Shown piece by piece: positions 54,171 to 63,099 of a stretch of DNA of 64,000 bases (positions are counted from its first letter, which is position 1; every line of letters starts with the position of its first letter). The notes under the pieces are model-generated. The model did no database searches. It was not told the DNA's origin and saw only the letters and a list, made by a program, of their open reading frames with translations. Source of the stretch: Roseiarcus sp963696665 (lineage in GTDB: Bacteria; Pseudomonadota; Alphaproteobacteria; Rhizobiales; Beijerinckiaceae); NCBI GenBank assembly GCA_963696665.1, contig CAVOLE010000028.1:248001-312000 (forward strand). The letters run 5' to 3'. The position numbers and the translations under genes were made by a program.

Positions 54171-55519
54171 GCGGCCGTCTGATCATTTGCCTGATCGTCC
54201 TCTTCGCCTTGACCCTCGCCGGCTGCTCGCCGGCGCTGGAGACGGACCAGGCGCGGCTCTGCCGCATGGCCCTGCCCGCGCTCATGGCCGAAGGGGCGCG
54301 GATCGCCATTCTTTCGCAAGAGCCTGACCCGGACGGGCGGGGTTTGAGCGTCGCCTTCACCGCTGAGACGCCCGGCGAAGAGCCCCAATACCATTCCGCC
54401 GCCTGCCGCTTCCGAGAGCCAGGACGGCCGCGCGAATCCCGTGATCTGACGTCATTGACCCTCGACGGGCAGGCTTTATCGGAGACGCAGCTCTTTTTTC
54501 TCATCCGTTATTGGCTGGCGACGCCGGAGGGCCGAGCCGCCGATCCCGCGCCCTTGGGCGACTTGAGCGGCCTGCCCGTCGCGCCGCATGGCCTCGCCTA
54601 TGGATTGCAAATGGCGCTGGATGGGCTGCCGCTCGCCTCGATCTACGCGTTGCTTGCCGCGGCCTATTCGCTGATCTACGGCCTGATCGGGCGCATCAAT
54701 TTCGCCTTCGGCGAAATCGCAGCCGCCGGCGGCTATGCGGCGGCGTTCGCGGCGCTCGCCATGCTGGGCTCACCCCCCGCCCCTTTGCTGATTGCGGCCT
54801 TCGTGCTCGCGGCCGCGGTCGCTTCCGCCTGGGCATTCGCGTCCGCGCGCGTGGTGTTCATTCCGCTGCGCCAGGCGCGGGGTCAGCAGGTGCTGGTGGC
54901 GACGGTGGGCCTGGCGATTTTCCTGCGCGAGCTCTTGCGTCTCGCGCAGGGCGACCGATCGAGCTGGATGAGCCCGCAGTTGAACCAGCCGTTCGGGCTT
55001 ACGCGCTCAGGCGACTTCGTGGCTGTCGCCACGCCGATGGCGTTCGTGGTCAGCGCCGTGGCGCTCGCCGCGGGCTTAGGCCTCGTCGTCGTCTTTCGCT
55101 ATAGCCGCCTTGGGCGCGAATGGCGGGCTTACGCCGACGATCCGCTCGCCGCCGAACTGATGGGGGTGAGTCCCGCCGCCATCACTGTGCGCGCGTTTGC
55201 GCTGTCGGGAGCGCTGGCTGGCCTGGCCGGCGCGTCGATGACGGCGGCCTTTGGCGCGGTCGGCTATGGCCTCTCGGCGACGCTCACCTTGAAGGCGCTG
55301 ACGGCCGCGATCATCGGCGGCATCGGCTCGCTGCCCGGCGCCTTCCTTGGCGGGCTCATCGTCGGCGCCGCCGAGACGGGCTGGTCGGCTCTCTTTCCGA
55401 TCGATTACCGCGACATCGCGGTTTATACGCTTCTGACCGTCTTCATCGCGCTGCGCCCCTCGGGCCTCCTGGGCAAAAGCGAGGCGGTCACGCACAACCT
55501 ATTCCCACGCCGGTCTTGA
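54167..55519 (+). CDS. LivH-type ABC permease with an extra lipoprotein-like N-terminal domain
   Basis: From the TTG at 54167 the protein has 450 residues. The first 20 look like a lipoprotein signal (LIICLIVLFALTLAGCSPAL with a lipobox cysteine). About 120 residues of periplasmic-type sequence follow (RLCRMALPALMAEGARIAIL, EPQYHSAACRFRE). Only then does the LivH domain begin: YALLAAAYSLIYGLIGRINF, GEIAAAGGYAAAFAALAMLG, AYADDPLAAELMGV and IIGGIGSLPGAFLGGLIVGA. Normal LivH is about 300 residues. The N-terminal part may be an extracytoplasmic accessory domain. livM, livG and livF do not follow, so this permease seems to depend on genes elsewhere. The TTGA overlap couples it to CGNR. Confidence 0.82.
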   Translation: MSGRLIICLIVLFALTLAGCSPALETDQARLCRMALPALMAEGARIAILSQEPDPDGRGLSVAFTAETPGEEPQYHSAACRFREPGRPRESRDLTSLTLDGQALSETQLFFLIRYWLATPEGRAADPAPLGDLSGLPVAPHGLAYGLQMALDGLPLASIYALLAAAYSLIYGLIGRINFAFGEIAAAGGYAAAFAALAMLGSPPAPLLIAAFVLAAAVASAWAFASARVVFIPLRQARGQQVLVATVGLAIFLRELLRLAQGDRSSWMSPQLNQPFGLTRSGDFVAVATPMAFVVSAVALAAGLGLVVVFRYSRLGREWRAYADDPLAAELMGVSPAAITVRAFALSGALAGLAGASMTAAFGAVGYGLSATLTLKALTAAIIGGIGSLPGAFLGGLIVGAAETGWSALFPIDYRDIAVYTLLTVFIALRPSGLLGKSEAVTHNLFPRRS

Positions 55520-55582
55520 CTTGACGTGGGCCGCTCCCACATCCTTCACCGCGCTGGGTGAGCCCGCGCGAGGAGGCTCCAC

Positions 55583-56032
55583 ATGTCCAATGCTTATGCT
55601 GCGGCGCCGCGGAATGCGATGCGCTCCGACGCGCTCGCCGGCGTCCGCACGCGGCGCATTCTTGCCGTCTGCATCGACTTCGTACTGGTCAGCCTGCTGG
55701 TGGCGGCGATCTGGTTTGCCTCGATCGTGCTGACGCTCGGCCTGGCGCTGTTCTTCCTGCATCTGACGCTCTGGCCGCTCGTTGCTTTCTTTTACAACGG
55801 CCTCACCGTCTCGGGCCGCAACATGGCGACGCCCGGCATGCGGGCGCTCGATCTCGAAATGCGCATGCACGACACAGGCGCCCGGGTTCCGTTCATCAAC
55901 GCCGCTGTCCAGGCCGTGCTCTACTATGTCAGCTGGTGCTTTCCGCCGATCTTCCTGGTGTCCCTGGTTGATTCGGAGAAGCGATGCCTGCATGACATCA
56001 TCGCGGGCGTCGTGATCGTGCGGAGGCTGTGA
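55583..56032 (+). CDS. RDD-family membrane protein
   Basis: This 149-residue protein has membrane segments at about residues 32-72 and 110-130. The family motif begins VRTRRILAVCIDFVLVSLLV, with the Arg and Asp of RDD-type proteins, and continues with MATPGMRALDLEMR and LVDSEKRCLHDIIAGVVIVR. RDD proteins are of uncertain transport role. It starts with ATG after GAGGAGG and is followed 58 bases later by bpt. Confidence 0.86.
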   Translation: MSNAYAAAPRNAMRSDALAGVRTRRILAVCIDFVLVSLLVAAIWFASIVLTLGLALFFLHLTLWPLVAFFYNGLTVSGRNMATPGMRALDLEMRMHDTGARVPFINAAVQAVLYYVSWCFPPIFLVSLVDSEKRCLHDIIAGVVIVRRL

Positions 56033-56090
56033 TTCGTCGTGAGGGCCGCTTGACGCTGGCAGCGGATTTTGGCGGAGAGTTGGAGACCGT

Positions 56091-56834
56091 GTGAGCAGGG
56101 AAGCGCGCGACGCGCCGCAGTTTTACCTCACCGCCCCCTCGGTGTGCCCTTACCTGCCCGGCCAGCAAGAACGTAAGATTTTCACCCATCTGGTCGGCAA
56201 GCGGGCGGCAAGTCTCAACGATCTCTTGACCCAGACCGGGTTCCGCCGCTCGCAGACGATCGCCTACCGCCCGGCCTGCGAGAGCTGCCGCGCCTGCGTA
56301 TCGGTCCGCGTGCTGGTGGACCAGTTCCGTCCGTCCGAGAGCCAGCGGCGCGCAATCCGGGCGAACGCGGACCTTGTCGGCGCCTTTATCGCGCCGAAAC
56401 CGACCAACGAGCATTACGCCCTCTTCCGCTCCTATCTCGACGCCCGCCATCCCGAGGGCGGCATGGCGGATATGTCGTCGCTCGACTTCGCCATGATGGT
56501 CGAGGACACGCATATCGACACCGTGCTGACCGAATATCGCGTCCGGAGCGGAACCGGCGACCAGCCGGGCTCGGGGCCATTGCTCGCGGTGTGTCTCACC
56601 GACCGCCTCGCCGACGGCCTGTCGCTCGTCTATTCCTTCTATGATCCCGACATCGCCCGCCGGTCGCTCGGGAACTTCGTCATTCTCGATCACATCGAGA
56701 AGGCGCGCCGGCTCGGCCTGCCTCATGTCTATCTCGGCTACTGGGTCGAGGGGTCGAAGAAGATGGGCTACAAGGCGAGCTACCTGCCCCAGGAGCGCCT
56801 CGGCCTGCACGGCTGGGCGCGGGTGGAGCGGTAG
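56091..56834 (+). CDS. bpt: Aspartate/glutamate leucyltransferase (leucyl/phenylalanyl-type N-end rule enzyme)
   Basis: This 247-residue protein of the ATE/Bpt family transfers leucine from tRNA to proteins with N-terminal Asp or Glu, marking them for ClpAP degradation. Signatures are CPYLPGQQERKIFTHLVG, GFRRSQTIAYRPACESCRAC, SLVYSFYDPDIARRSLGNFV and GYWVEGSKKMGYKASYLPQE. The two cysteine pairs near the N-terminus are conserved. It starts at GTG 56091. The gene is convergent with the LacI-type regulator, 29 bases away. Confidence 0.92.
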   Translation: MSREARDAPQFYLTAPSVCPYLPGQQERKIFTHLVGKRAASLNDLLTQTGFRRSQTIAYRPACESCRACVSVRVLVDQFRPSESQRRAIRANADLVGAFIAPKPTNEHYALFRSYLDARHPEGGMADMSSLDFAMMVEDTHIDTVLTEYRVRSGTGDQPGSGPLLAVCLTDRLADGLSLVYSFYDPDIARRSLGNFVILDHIEKARRLGLPHVYLGYWVEGSKKMGYKASYLPQERLGLHGWARVER

Positions 56835-56863
56835 AGCGAGAATTCCCCGCTCAACTCGACGGC

Positions 56864-57892
56864 TCAGTCGATTTTCGCTGGTTGCGCCTTCGATGCCGTG
56901 CTGCCGCGGACAACCAGGCTAGGTTTCAGCAGAAGGTGCTTGTGTAGGTGATCGCCGCCTTCCTTGATCTCCTGAAAAAGCAGTTCTGCTGACTTTTGCC
57001 CCATTTCCAGCTTCGGCTGTCGGACGGTCGTTAGGTCCCAGAATTCCGCCAATTCCGAATCGTCATAGCCGACGAGCGAAACATCCTGCGGAATTCGAAC
57101 GCCGGCGCGCTGCAGGCCGGTAAACACACCGAACGCGAGAAGGTCGTTTCCGCATGAGATGGCGTTCGGCCGCCGTCTCGCCTCGAGCATCGCCTTGGCC
57201 GCCGCCCGCCCTTCCTCGATCGTTCCAGTTCCCGCCGATTCATAGGTGTCGATATGCGCGCGCTTTCCAAATCGCGCTTGCAAGGCCTTCCTCAAGCCTT
57301 CACGGCGCAACCGGTATTGGGTCGCCGTCAATCGCCCCGTCACAAAAGCAACCTCGCGATGACCCAGTTCGGCCAGGTGGTCCCCTACGAGGCCGCCACC
57401 GCTTTTGTTGTCCGCGACGACGCTGCAATAGTGCTTCGACCCGCGGCCAACGAGAACGATGGGCAGGCCCTGATCGCGAATCTGCTTCAGGGCCGCCGAG
57501 TTCTCGTCCACCGGCGACAGCAGGACCCCCGCCACCCTGTGACCGAGGAGCGACTTCAAATAGTTCAGTTCCCGCTCCAGGTCGCCATTGGAATTGCTCA
57601 GCGTAACCAGATGGCCTTGCCGCTGCGCAGCCTGCTCCGCGCCTCTCGCAACATCGAGGAAAAACGGGTTCGCGATATCCAGGAGGACAAGGCCGATCAT
57701 TCGCGCCGTCTTGCCGGTCAGCAAGGTCGCCCCCGGATGGGGAACGAAGTTTAACGCCTCAATCGCCTTCTGAATTCGTAATTGCGTGCGCGGAGCCACA
57801 ATCCCCGGGCGATTGAAGAAGTTGCTGACGGTGCCAATGCTGACTCCGGCCAGTTCGGCCACGTCGTAGATGGTGGGGTTGGAATTGTTCAA
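56864..57892 (-). CDS. LacI-family transcriptional regulator
   Basis: This 342-residue repressor has the LacI helix-turn-helix at residues 7-28 (TIYDVAELAGVSIGTVSNFF), a hinge helix region NFVPHPGATLLTG, and a ligand-binding domain: IGLVLLDIANPFFLDVARGA, GVLLSPVDENSAAL, VADNKSGGGLVGDHLAELGH and VGYDDSELAEFWDLTTVRQP. The effector is probably a small sugar-like or amide molecule. It starts at TTG 57892, 202 bases from the divergent amidohydrolase operon. A palindromic operator with the LacI-type central CG lies between them. Confidence 0.93.
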   Translation of the reverse strand: MNNSNPTIYDVAELAGVSIGTVSNFFNRPGIVAPRTQLRIQKAIEALNFVPHPGATLLTGKTARMIGLVLLDIANPFFLDVARGAEQAAQRQGHLVTLSNSNGDLERELNYLKSLLGHRVAGVLLSPVDENSAALKQIRDQGLPIVLVGRGSKHYCSVVADNKSGGGLVGDHLAELGHREVAFVTGRLTATQYRLRREGLRKALQARFGKRAHIDTYESAGTGTIEEGRAAAKAMLEARRRPNAISCGNDLLAFGVFTGLQRAGVRIPQDVSLVGYDDSELAEFWDLTTVRQPKLEMGQKSAELLFQEIKEGGDHLHKHLLLKPSLVVRGSTASKAQPAKID

Positions 57893-57985
57893 CGAGATGC
57901 CCAGGCCACTGTGTCTCCCTCACCGCTAAGATAGCCGATCGAAGCCTCAAAAGCGGCCCACGCGACAAACTCCGCCATCGGCGAA

Positions 57986-58033
57986 TTGACAGAGGTTGCG
58001 ACGATATGTACTTTCTGACTTGAAGCGCTTCAA
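57986..58033 (+). promoter_or_regulatory. Sigma-70-type promoter with LacI-type operator
   Basis: TTGACA (57986-57991), a 17-base spacer and TACTTT (58009-58014) form a good promoter pointing to the amidohydrolase. The perfect 14-bp palindrome TTGAAGCGCTTCAA (58020-58033), with the GCGC centre typical of LacI-family operators, covers the expected start of transcription. It lies about 60 bases before the amidohydrolase ATG. The divergent regulator could repress transcription by blocking this site. Confidence 0.8.
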
Positions 58034-58094
58034 TCGAGAATTGGAGAGCTCAATCCTTCAATGTTGTTGCGGGTGCAGGAGCTCCCGGTAGGAC

Positions 58095-59354
58095 ATGTCT
58101 GCGCCCAGGAACAATATGCTTGTCAAAGCACGCCGCCTGATCGATGGGCGGGGTGGAGAGCCGCTCTCCGATGTCGCCATCGAAGTGATCGATGGACGCG
58201 TCAACCGCATCCTTCGACAAGCCGGAGAATCGACGAGCCAGCTTCCGGTCGTGGATCTTGGCCAACGGACGATCGTACCGGGCTTGGTCGACGCCCACAT
58301 GCATTTGTTTGGCGTTCCAAGCGACCAGGTGCACCTCCTCCCGTCCGAGCGGGAGCCCTACCGTGCGCTCGTCGCGGCAAGTCAGGTCGCAAAAATTCTC
58401 GAAGCCGGGATCACCGCGGCGCGCTGCCTTGGTTCGTCCGTGGGACCGGACGTGCGGCGCGCGATCGACGAGGGCCACATCCGCGGGCCTCGCCTCAAGG
58501 TCGCGGGAGAATTCATATGCTCGACCTTTGGAACCTGGGATGTCCTCGGAATACCACTCTCGTGGATGCACAGCCTTGATATTGTGGCGGATGGAGTGGA
58601 CGCGGTGCGGGCCGCCGTGCGACGGCGGGCGCGCGGCGGGAGCGACTTCATAAAGCTCGGCCTGTCGCGAGGTCTCGTCCACGATCGGTACCACGCATGG
58701 GGCGACGACCCTCTTCGGCAAACGGCGGGCTACAGTCTCGAAGAGGTCGAAGCGGCCGTTGACGAGGCGCATCGCAACAGGCTGAAGGTCAGCGCCCACT
58801 GCATCGGCGACGAACCCGTGCGGCTCGCGATCAACGGCGGCGTCGATATTGTCGAGCACGGCTACGGAATCACTGATGAGACGCGCGCGATGCTGGTGGA
58901 CCGCCAGATCCCCGTCGTCACCACAATCACCCAGCTCGAGCATCACCGGCTGGCGTTCGAGGCGTTTCGCTATCCCGCCTGGCAGCGCGAGCTGTTCGAG
59001 CGCCATACGGCGCGCATGCGCTATGATTTTGAACGGAGTTTGCGCGCGGGCGTGCGTTTCGCCCTGGGATCCGACTTGATTGGGCCTCCCACCCACCCGC
59101 AATGGGCCGCGGCGACGGAATTCGCGCTGGCGGTTCAATGGGGCATGTCGCCGATGCAGGCTCTGACGGCCGGAACATGGACAGGAGCCCACGTCCTCGG
59201 CCTCGAGGATGAGATCGGGAGCGTCGAGCCGGGAAAGAGCGCGGATTTGGTGGCCGTCGACGGCGATCCTCTCGACGACATGACCCTCCTTCAAGAGCCC
59301 GCCTTCGTCATGTTCAGAGGCGAGATCGTCGCCGATCGGACCAGTTCGAAATGA
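58095..59354 (+). CDS. Amidohydrolase (imidazolonepropionase/prolidase-like)
   Basis: This 419-residue cytoplasmic metal hydrolase has the full amidohydrolase set. HxH is H68 and H70 in VDAHMHLFGV, the carbamylated-lysine candidate is K187 in DFIKLG, then come H235 in SAHCIG, H255 in VEHGYG and D327 in LGSDL. The N-terminal strand (MLVKARRLIDGRGGEPLSDV) and C-terminal GSVEPGKSADLVAVDGDPL complete the beta-sandwich. Relatives cleave dipeptides, lactones or cyclic amides. The stop overlaps the ABC ATPase start (ATGA), so it is in a four-gene operon with an importer. The substrate is not known, but the operon suggests it is imported before hydrolysis. Confidence 0.9.
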   Translation: MSAPRNNMLVKARRLIDGRGGEPLSDVAIEVIDGRVNRILRQAGESTSQLPVVDLGQRTIVPGLVDAHMHLFGVPSDQVHLLPSEREPYRALVAASQVAKILEAGITAARCLGSSVGPDVRRAIDEGHIRGPRLKVAGEFICSTFGTWDVLGIPLSWMHSLDIVADGVDAVRAAVRRRARGGSDFIKLGLSRGLVHDRYHAWGDDPLRQTAGYSLEEVEAAVDEAHRNRLKVSAHCIGDEPVRLAINGGVDIVEHGYGITDETRAMLVDRQIPVVTTITQLEHHRLAFEAFRYPAWQRELFERHTARMRYDFERSLRAGVRFALGSDLIGPPTHPQWAAATEFALAVQWGMSPMQALTAGTWTGAHVLGLEDEIGSVEPGKSADLVAVDGDPLDDMTLLQEPAFVMFRGEIVADRTSSK

Positions 59355-60169
59355 CGCTCTCTACCGCAGACGCGACCCGCTCCGTGGAGCGGGACGAGAT
59401 CGTGATCAGTCGTCTTTCGGTCCGTTTCTCTGACGCAAGCCGTCAGTTTCTCGCCCTGGATAGCATCAATCTCACGGTCAAGGAAAACGAGTTCATATGC
59501 GTTATGGGCCCGTCAGGCTGCGGGAAGACCACGCTGCTGAATGTCATCGCGGGAATCGTCCGCCCTCAGGAGGGCGTGGTGAGAGTGGGCGGCCGGGACG
59601 TGACTGGACCCGGGCCTGATCGAACCGTCGTCTTTCAGGCCGACGCCGTTTTCCCGTGGCTGACGGTTGAGGACAATATCGCCTACAGTTTGAGAATGCG
59701 CCACAGGCCGCCGGATGAAATCCGTCGAACCGTGGACCACTATCTCTCCCTGGTAGGCTTGACGGCCTTTCGGAAGGCTTGGCCCCGCCAACTTTCCGGC
59801 GGAATGAAAAAGCGCGTCGACATCGCGCGAGGCTATGCGGCCGATCCCAAGGTCCTTTTGATGGATGAGCCTTTTGGGGCGCTCGACATCATGACCAAGG
59901 AGAGGCTCCAGGAAGAACTTCACAAGCTCTGGACGCTGTCGCCGCGCACCGTTTTTTTCATAACCCATGACCTTGAGGAAGCCTTGTTCCTTGGCGACCG
60001 GGTTATCCTGATGTCACCGCGGCCGGGAAGGATCGCCTTCGAGTATCGCCCGGATTTCGGGCCGGAGCGCGACATGTCGGTAAAGACGACCCCTGCCTTT
60101 GTGGATCTGGCCCGAGAGCTGCGAACCGCGCTGAAAGGTTTTCAGACCGAAGACGATGAGCATCGATGA
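59351..60169 (+). CDS. ABC importer ATPase (SsuB/TauB/NrtD type)
   Basis: This 272-residue ATPase shows Walker A GPSGCGKTT, the Q-loop in VFQADAVFPWLTVEDN, signature LSGGMKKRVDIARGYA, Walker B VLLMDEPFGALD and the switch histidine in FFITHDLEEALFLGD. This family drives import of taurine, alkanesulfonates, nitrate, pyrimidine precursors and similar small molecules. It overlaps the amidohydrolase gene by four bases and the permease gene by four, so the operon is tightly coupled. Confidence 0.92.
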   Translation: MTLSTADATRSVERDEIVISRLSVRFSDASRQFLALDSINLTVKENEFICVMGPSGCGKTTLLNVIAGIVRPQEGVVRVGGRDVTGPGPDRTVVFQADAVFPWLTVEDNIAYSLRMRHRPPDEIRRTVDHYLSLVGLTAFRKAWPRQLSGGMKKRVDIARGYAADPKVLLMDEPFGALDIMTKERLQEELHKLWTLSPRTVFFITHDLEEALFLGDRVILMSPRPGRIAFEYRPDFGPERDMSVKTTPAFVDLARELRTALKGFQTEDDEHR

Positions 60170-61008
60170 GCAGCGCGCAAAACACTGAGAGATCGGCTGC
60201 CGCGCCAGCCGAACGGGGTCCGTCGGCCGTCGGTGGTTTTTTCCGCGAGGGTCGTTATCTCGGCGTGATCGCGATCGCGGTGGTCTTCACGTTGTGGCTG
60301 GCGATCAGCGAGCAGGGTTTCGCCCTGGTTCGGCCGATCATGTTCCCGTCGCCACGCATGGTCTTCGCGGCGGCGATGCGAATCCGCGATGTCCTGTTGA
60401 TGGATGTCGTCGCGACCATGGGCAGAGTCATATGCGGGCTGCTGCTTGGGACTGCGGCTGGATTAGGGTTTGGTCTCGTGCTGTCTTACAGCAAGCGCCT
60501 CGCCTATTTCTTCGATCCGATCATCGAAAGCATTCGACCTGTTCCGGTGATCGCCATGATTCCGTTCTTTCTGATGTGGTTCGGCATCAGCGAGACTGGC
60601 AAGCTGCTGCTGATCTCCCTGGGCGTCTTCGCGATCATTATCGTCAGCACGATGGAGGCGGTCCGCAACGTGCCCCGCATCTATCTGCTCGCGGCCGAGA
60701 CGCTCGGGGCGTCGAAGTTCAACATGTTCCGCACCGTGGTCGTCCCCGCGATTATTCCTGAGCTTGTCGGTCCGCTGCGCGTGGCGACCGCGCTCTCGTT
60801 CACGTTGGTCGTGGCGGCCGAATTCATGGGCGCGAGCGCCGGCATCGGCTACCGAATCCTCGAAGCGCGCCGGATGTTCACGACAGACGTGATTTTCCTT
60901 GGAATCGTGATCATCGGCATTCTGTCGGCTCTCGCCGACGCGCTGGTGCGGATGCTGACCCGCCATCTCACGCGGTGGGCCGAGCGGAACAACCAATCGA
61001 AAACCTAG
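60166..61008 (+). CDS. ABC importer permease (SsuC/TauC type)
   Basis: This 280-residue membrane protein has about six spans and the binding-protein-dependent transport motif ETLGASKFNMFRTVVVPAII (EAA loop) at about residues 180-199. Other features are FPSPRMVFAAAMRIRD and YSKRLAYFFDPIIESIRPVP, typical of SsuC/TauC proteins. It begins in the ATPase stop codon and is followed 16 bases later by the binding protein. Confidence 0.92.
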   Translation: MSSAQNTERSAAAPAERGPSAVGGFFREGRYLGVIAIAVVFTLWLAISEQGFALVRPIMFPSPRMVFAAAMRIRDVLLMDVVATMGRVICGLLLGTAAGLGFGLVLSYSKRLAYFFDPIIESIRPVPVIAMIPFFLMWFGISETGKLLLISLGVFAIIIVSTMEAVRNVPRIYLLAAETLGASKFNMFRTVVVPAIIPELVGPLRVATALSFTLVVAAEFMGASAGIGYRILEARRMFTTDVIFLGIVIIGILSALADALVRMLTRHLTRWAERNNQSKT

Positions 61009-61024
61009 ACGAAAAGGGAGTAAA

Positions 61025-62089
61025 ATGAGACGGTTGAAGGTTTTGGCTGCAGCGGCCCTCGGGACCCTGCTCATCGGCGCCGCCGACGCAAAAGAACTCA
61101 CCGAAGTGAAGGTTGGACTGAGCGCGTTCCAGAACGTCAACTCGATCTATGTCGGAATCGCAAAGGGGTTCTACGAGCAGGCGGGCATCAAGCTTTCCAT
61201 CCAGAACACCGATTGGCCGAGCGCGAATGAGTTGCTTATCGGCGACAACGTCGATATCGCGACATCGAGCGATGCCGATATCGTGCTTCAGAACGCCCGC
61301 GGTATCGACACCACCCTCGCCTTCCCGCTGTTCTATTTCGCCGGCGGAGGATTGATGTATGATCCGCACAAATTCAAATGGAAGAGCCTGAACGACATCC
61401 TGCCGACCGTCGGCAACAACATGACGGAGGCGATCAAGCAGGCGCTGATTCAAGCAAAGGGTGCGCGCGTCGGGGTGAGCTCAGGCGGCGCCGAATACGC
61501 CTCGTTCGTGCAGATGCTGTCAGTCGCCGGCCTGACTCCGAGCGACTACAAGATTGTGGATTTGTCTCAGGAGGAGCTGCCGCCGGCGCTCATCGCCGGA
61601 TCGATCGACATCATGATCTCCGGCATCCCGCAGCGGATCGCGATGCTTAAACAGGGTTACGCCACGATGATGGACCAGAGCGCCGTCCCAAGCACGATCG
61701 CGCATGCCGGATTTGCCGCCCATCGCGCCTGGGTGGACAAGAATTTCGATACCGCGGTCAAGCTCGAGACGGTCATCATGAAGACCCTCGATTATTGCAA
61801 TCACAACAAGGACGAGTGTTTCGCAATCATCGCGGAAAACATGCGCCGGGAGGGCACCGACCTCACGCCAGCCGACCTGAAGACCGAGTGGAACATCATG
61901 GAGTTCTTTCCGGACGGCAAGAAGTGGTTTGACGAGAAGGTCGTGTCTCCGGATGGGCAATTCTACTGGAAGAGCCGCCTCGAAACGGTCGTGAAGAATT
62001 TGCAGGCCCAGGGGCGTATCACCGACTTCAAGACTCCGCTGCCGGATCTTTACTATGGCCTCAAGGTGGTCAACGCGATGAAGGACTGA
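61025..62089 (+). CDS. ABC importer substrate-binding protein (NMT1/SsuA-like)
   Basis: This 354-residue protein has a signal peptide (MRRLKVLAAAALGTLLIG, cleavage after AADA) and the type II periplasmic-binding fold of the NMT1/THI5-like group: VKVGLSAFQNVNSIYVGIAK, GFYEQAGIKLSIQN, ELLIGDNVDIATSSDADIVL and GARVGVSSGGAEYASFVQML. It is the receptor of the importer. The presence of aromatic and polar residues (TDWPSAN, FYFAGGG) in the cleft region does not identify the ligand. AAGGGAG lies 6 bases before the ATG. Confidence 0.9.
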   Translation: MRRLKVLAAAALGTLLIGAADAKELTEVKVGLSAFQNVNSIYVGIAKGFYEQAGIKLSIQNTDWPSANELLIGDNVDIATSSDADIVLQNARGIDTTLAFPLFYFAGGGLMYDPHKFKWKSLNDILPTVGNNMTEAIKQALIQAKGARVGVSSGGAEYASFVQMLSVAGLTPSDYKIVDLSQEELPPALIAGSIDIMISGIPQRIAMLKQGYATMMDQSAVPSTIAHAGFAAHRAWVDKNFDTAVKLETVIMKTLDYCNHNKDECFAIIAENMRREGTDLTPADLKTEWNIMEFFPDGKKWFDEKVVSPDGQFYWKSRLETVVKNLQAQGRITDFKTPLPDLYYGLKVVNAMKD

Positions 62090-62125
62090 CCCAGTCCTGC
62101 ATAGGCTTACGGGGAAGCGCAACGA

Positions 62126-62164
62126 CGAGCGAGCGAAGTCTGAATAAGGACCCTCGCTCGCTCG
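62126..62164. terminator. Bidirectional hairpin between importer operon and PEP-CTERM gene
   Basis: CGAGCGAGCG (62126-62135) pairs with CGCTCGCTCG (62155-62164), and one more A-T pair extends the stem inside. The loop is about 18 bases. It stands between convergent genes and could end both transcripts, although neither side has a clear T-run. Confidence 0.5.
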
Positions 62165-62212
62165 ATCGGATTGGGCGTAAGCTCGTAGAGGGGTTTCTTC
62201 CGTTTTGTTGGC

Positions 62213-62911
62213 TTAGCCTATCGCAGCCTGAAGCTTTCGGCCTTGGCGATAGCCGACAAAGCCTGCCCCCGCGAAGCCCAAGATCATCATCACCCAGCTG
62301 GACGGCTCGGGAACCGCTGTGAAGGTCAGATTGAACGCCAACTGTTCTGGCATAATTGTCCATGCGTTGGGCGAGAGCACGTCGAACTGAGCCGCCAATT
62401 GGCCCGCTGGCGCCGTCGAGGTCGTCTCGGCGCCCCAGATGCCGCCCGGCTCGGCGTTGTTCTCCTGGATGAAGAACCAATATGGGGTCCCAGCGGTCAA
62501 ACCACTGTACGGCGGGGAGGACACGCTATACGCGTATTCGTCATATCCGCCTGGGCCGCCAATCACCTTGCCGGTCGCCGTCTGGTTCGCGTCGCCGAAG
62601 TCCACCTCAATGATCGAAGCGCCGGGCGTCCCATTGTCGTCGGCAAGGTAACCAACGGTGAAATCGGGCGTGGCGCCGCAGGTGGTCGCCGGGAAGCAGC
62701 CGCCCCACCAGTTGGCGCCGGTCACGACGCTAGAACCCGCCGAAAGCGTAAACCTTATTGCGACCGCCGCCGGTGATTGGGCATACAACGTCCCGCCCTG
62801 ATCCGGCGCGCCGCCGTTGTAGATCACTGCCGCCGACGCGGGCAGCGAAGCCACTCCAACCAGAAGCGCCGCAACCGCAGCGGTTTTCCTGGCCGAAATC
62901 AGTCTTGTCAT
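62213..62911 (-). CDS. PEP-CTERM sorting-signal protein
   Basis: This 232-residue secreted protein has a signal peptide (TAAVAALLVGVASLPASAA) and a C-terminal PEP-CTERM tail: VPEPSSWVMMILGFAGAGFV, then GYRQGRK. The tail is the typical alphaproteobacterial sorting signal: PEP, a hydrophobic span and a basic end. The middle, with VIYNGGAPDQGG, NWWGGCFPATTCGATPDF, a possible cysteine pair, and FFIQENNAEPGG, resembles beta-rich surface proteins. PEP-CTERM proteins are normally processed by exosortase and released or anchored at the surface. No exosortase gene is in the window. Start: ATG at 62911 with GGGGGA upstream. Confidence 0.9.
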   Translation of the reverse strand: MTRLISARKTAAVAALLVGVASLPASAAVIYNGGAPDQGGTLYAQSPAAVAIRFTLSAGSSVVTGANWWGGCFPATTCGATPDFTVGYLADDNGTPGASIIEVDFGDANQTATGKVIGGPGGYDEYAYSVSSPPYSGLTAGTPYWFFIQENNAEPGGIWGAETTSTAPAGQLAAQFDVLSPNAWTIMPEQLAFNLTFTAVPEPSSWVMMILGFAGAGFVGYRQGRKLQAAIG

Positions 62912-63099
62912 TTTGAATCCCCCTTGGATCGGCGAAGTCGCAAATTACTTTTGAGGCGCACCCACCCCAAGTAATCGCGATGTTGCCGCAACATAAAGTA
63001 TTGATCAATGGTCCCCGCCTGTCAATTCATCATTGTGAACCACATGGGCAGTGCATTGTTGCGGGCGAGCTTGTTGAGCGCAAATTCCATTTCTTTAAC

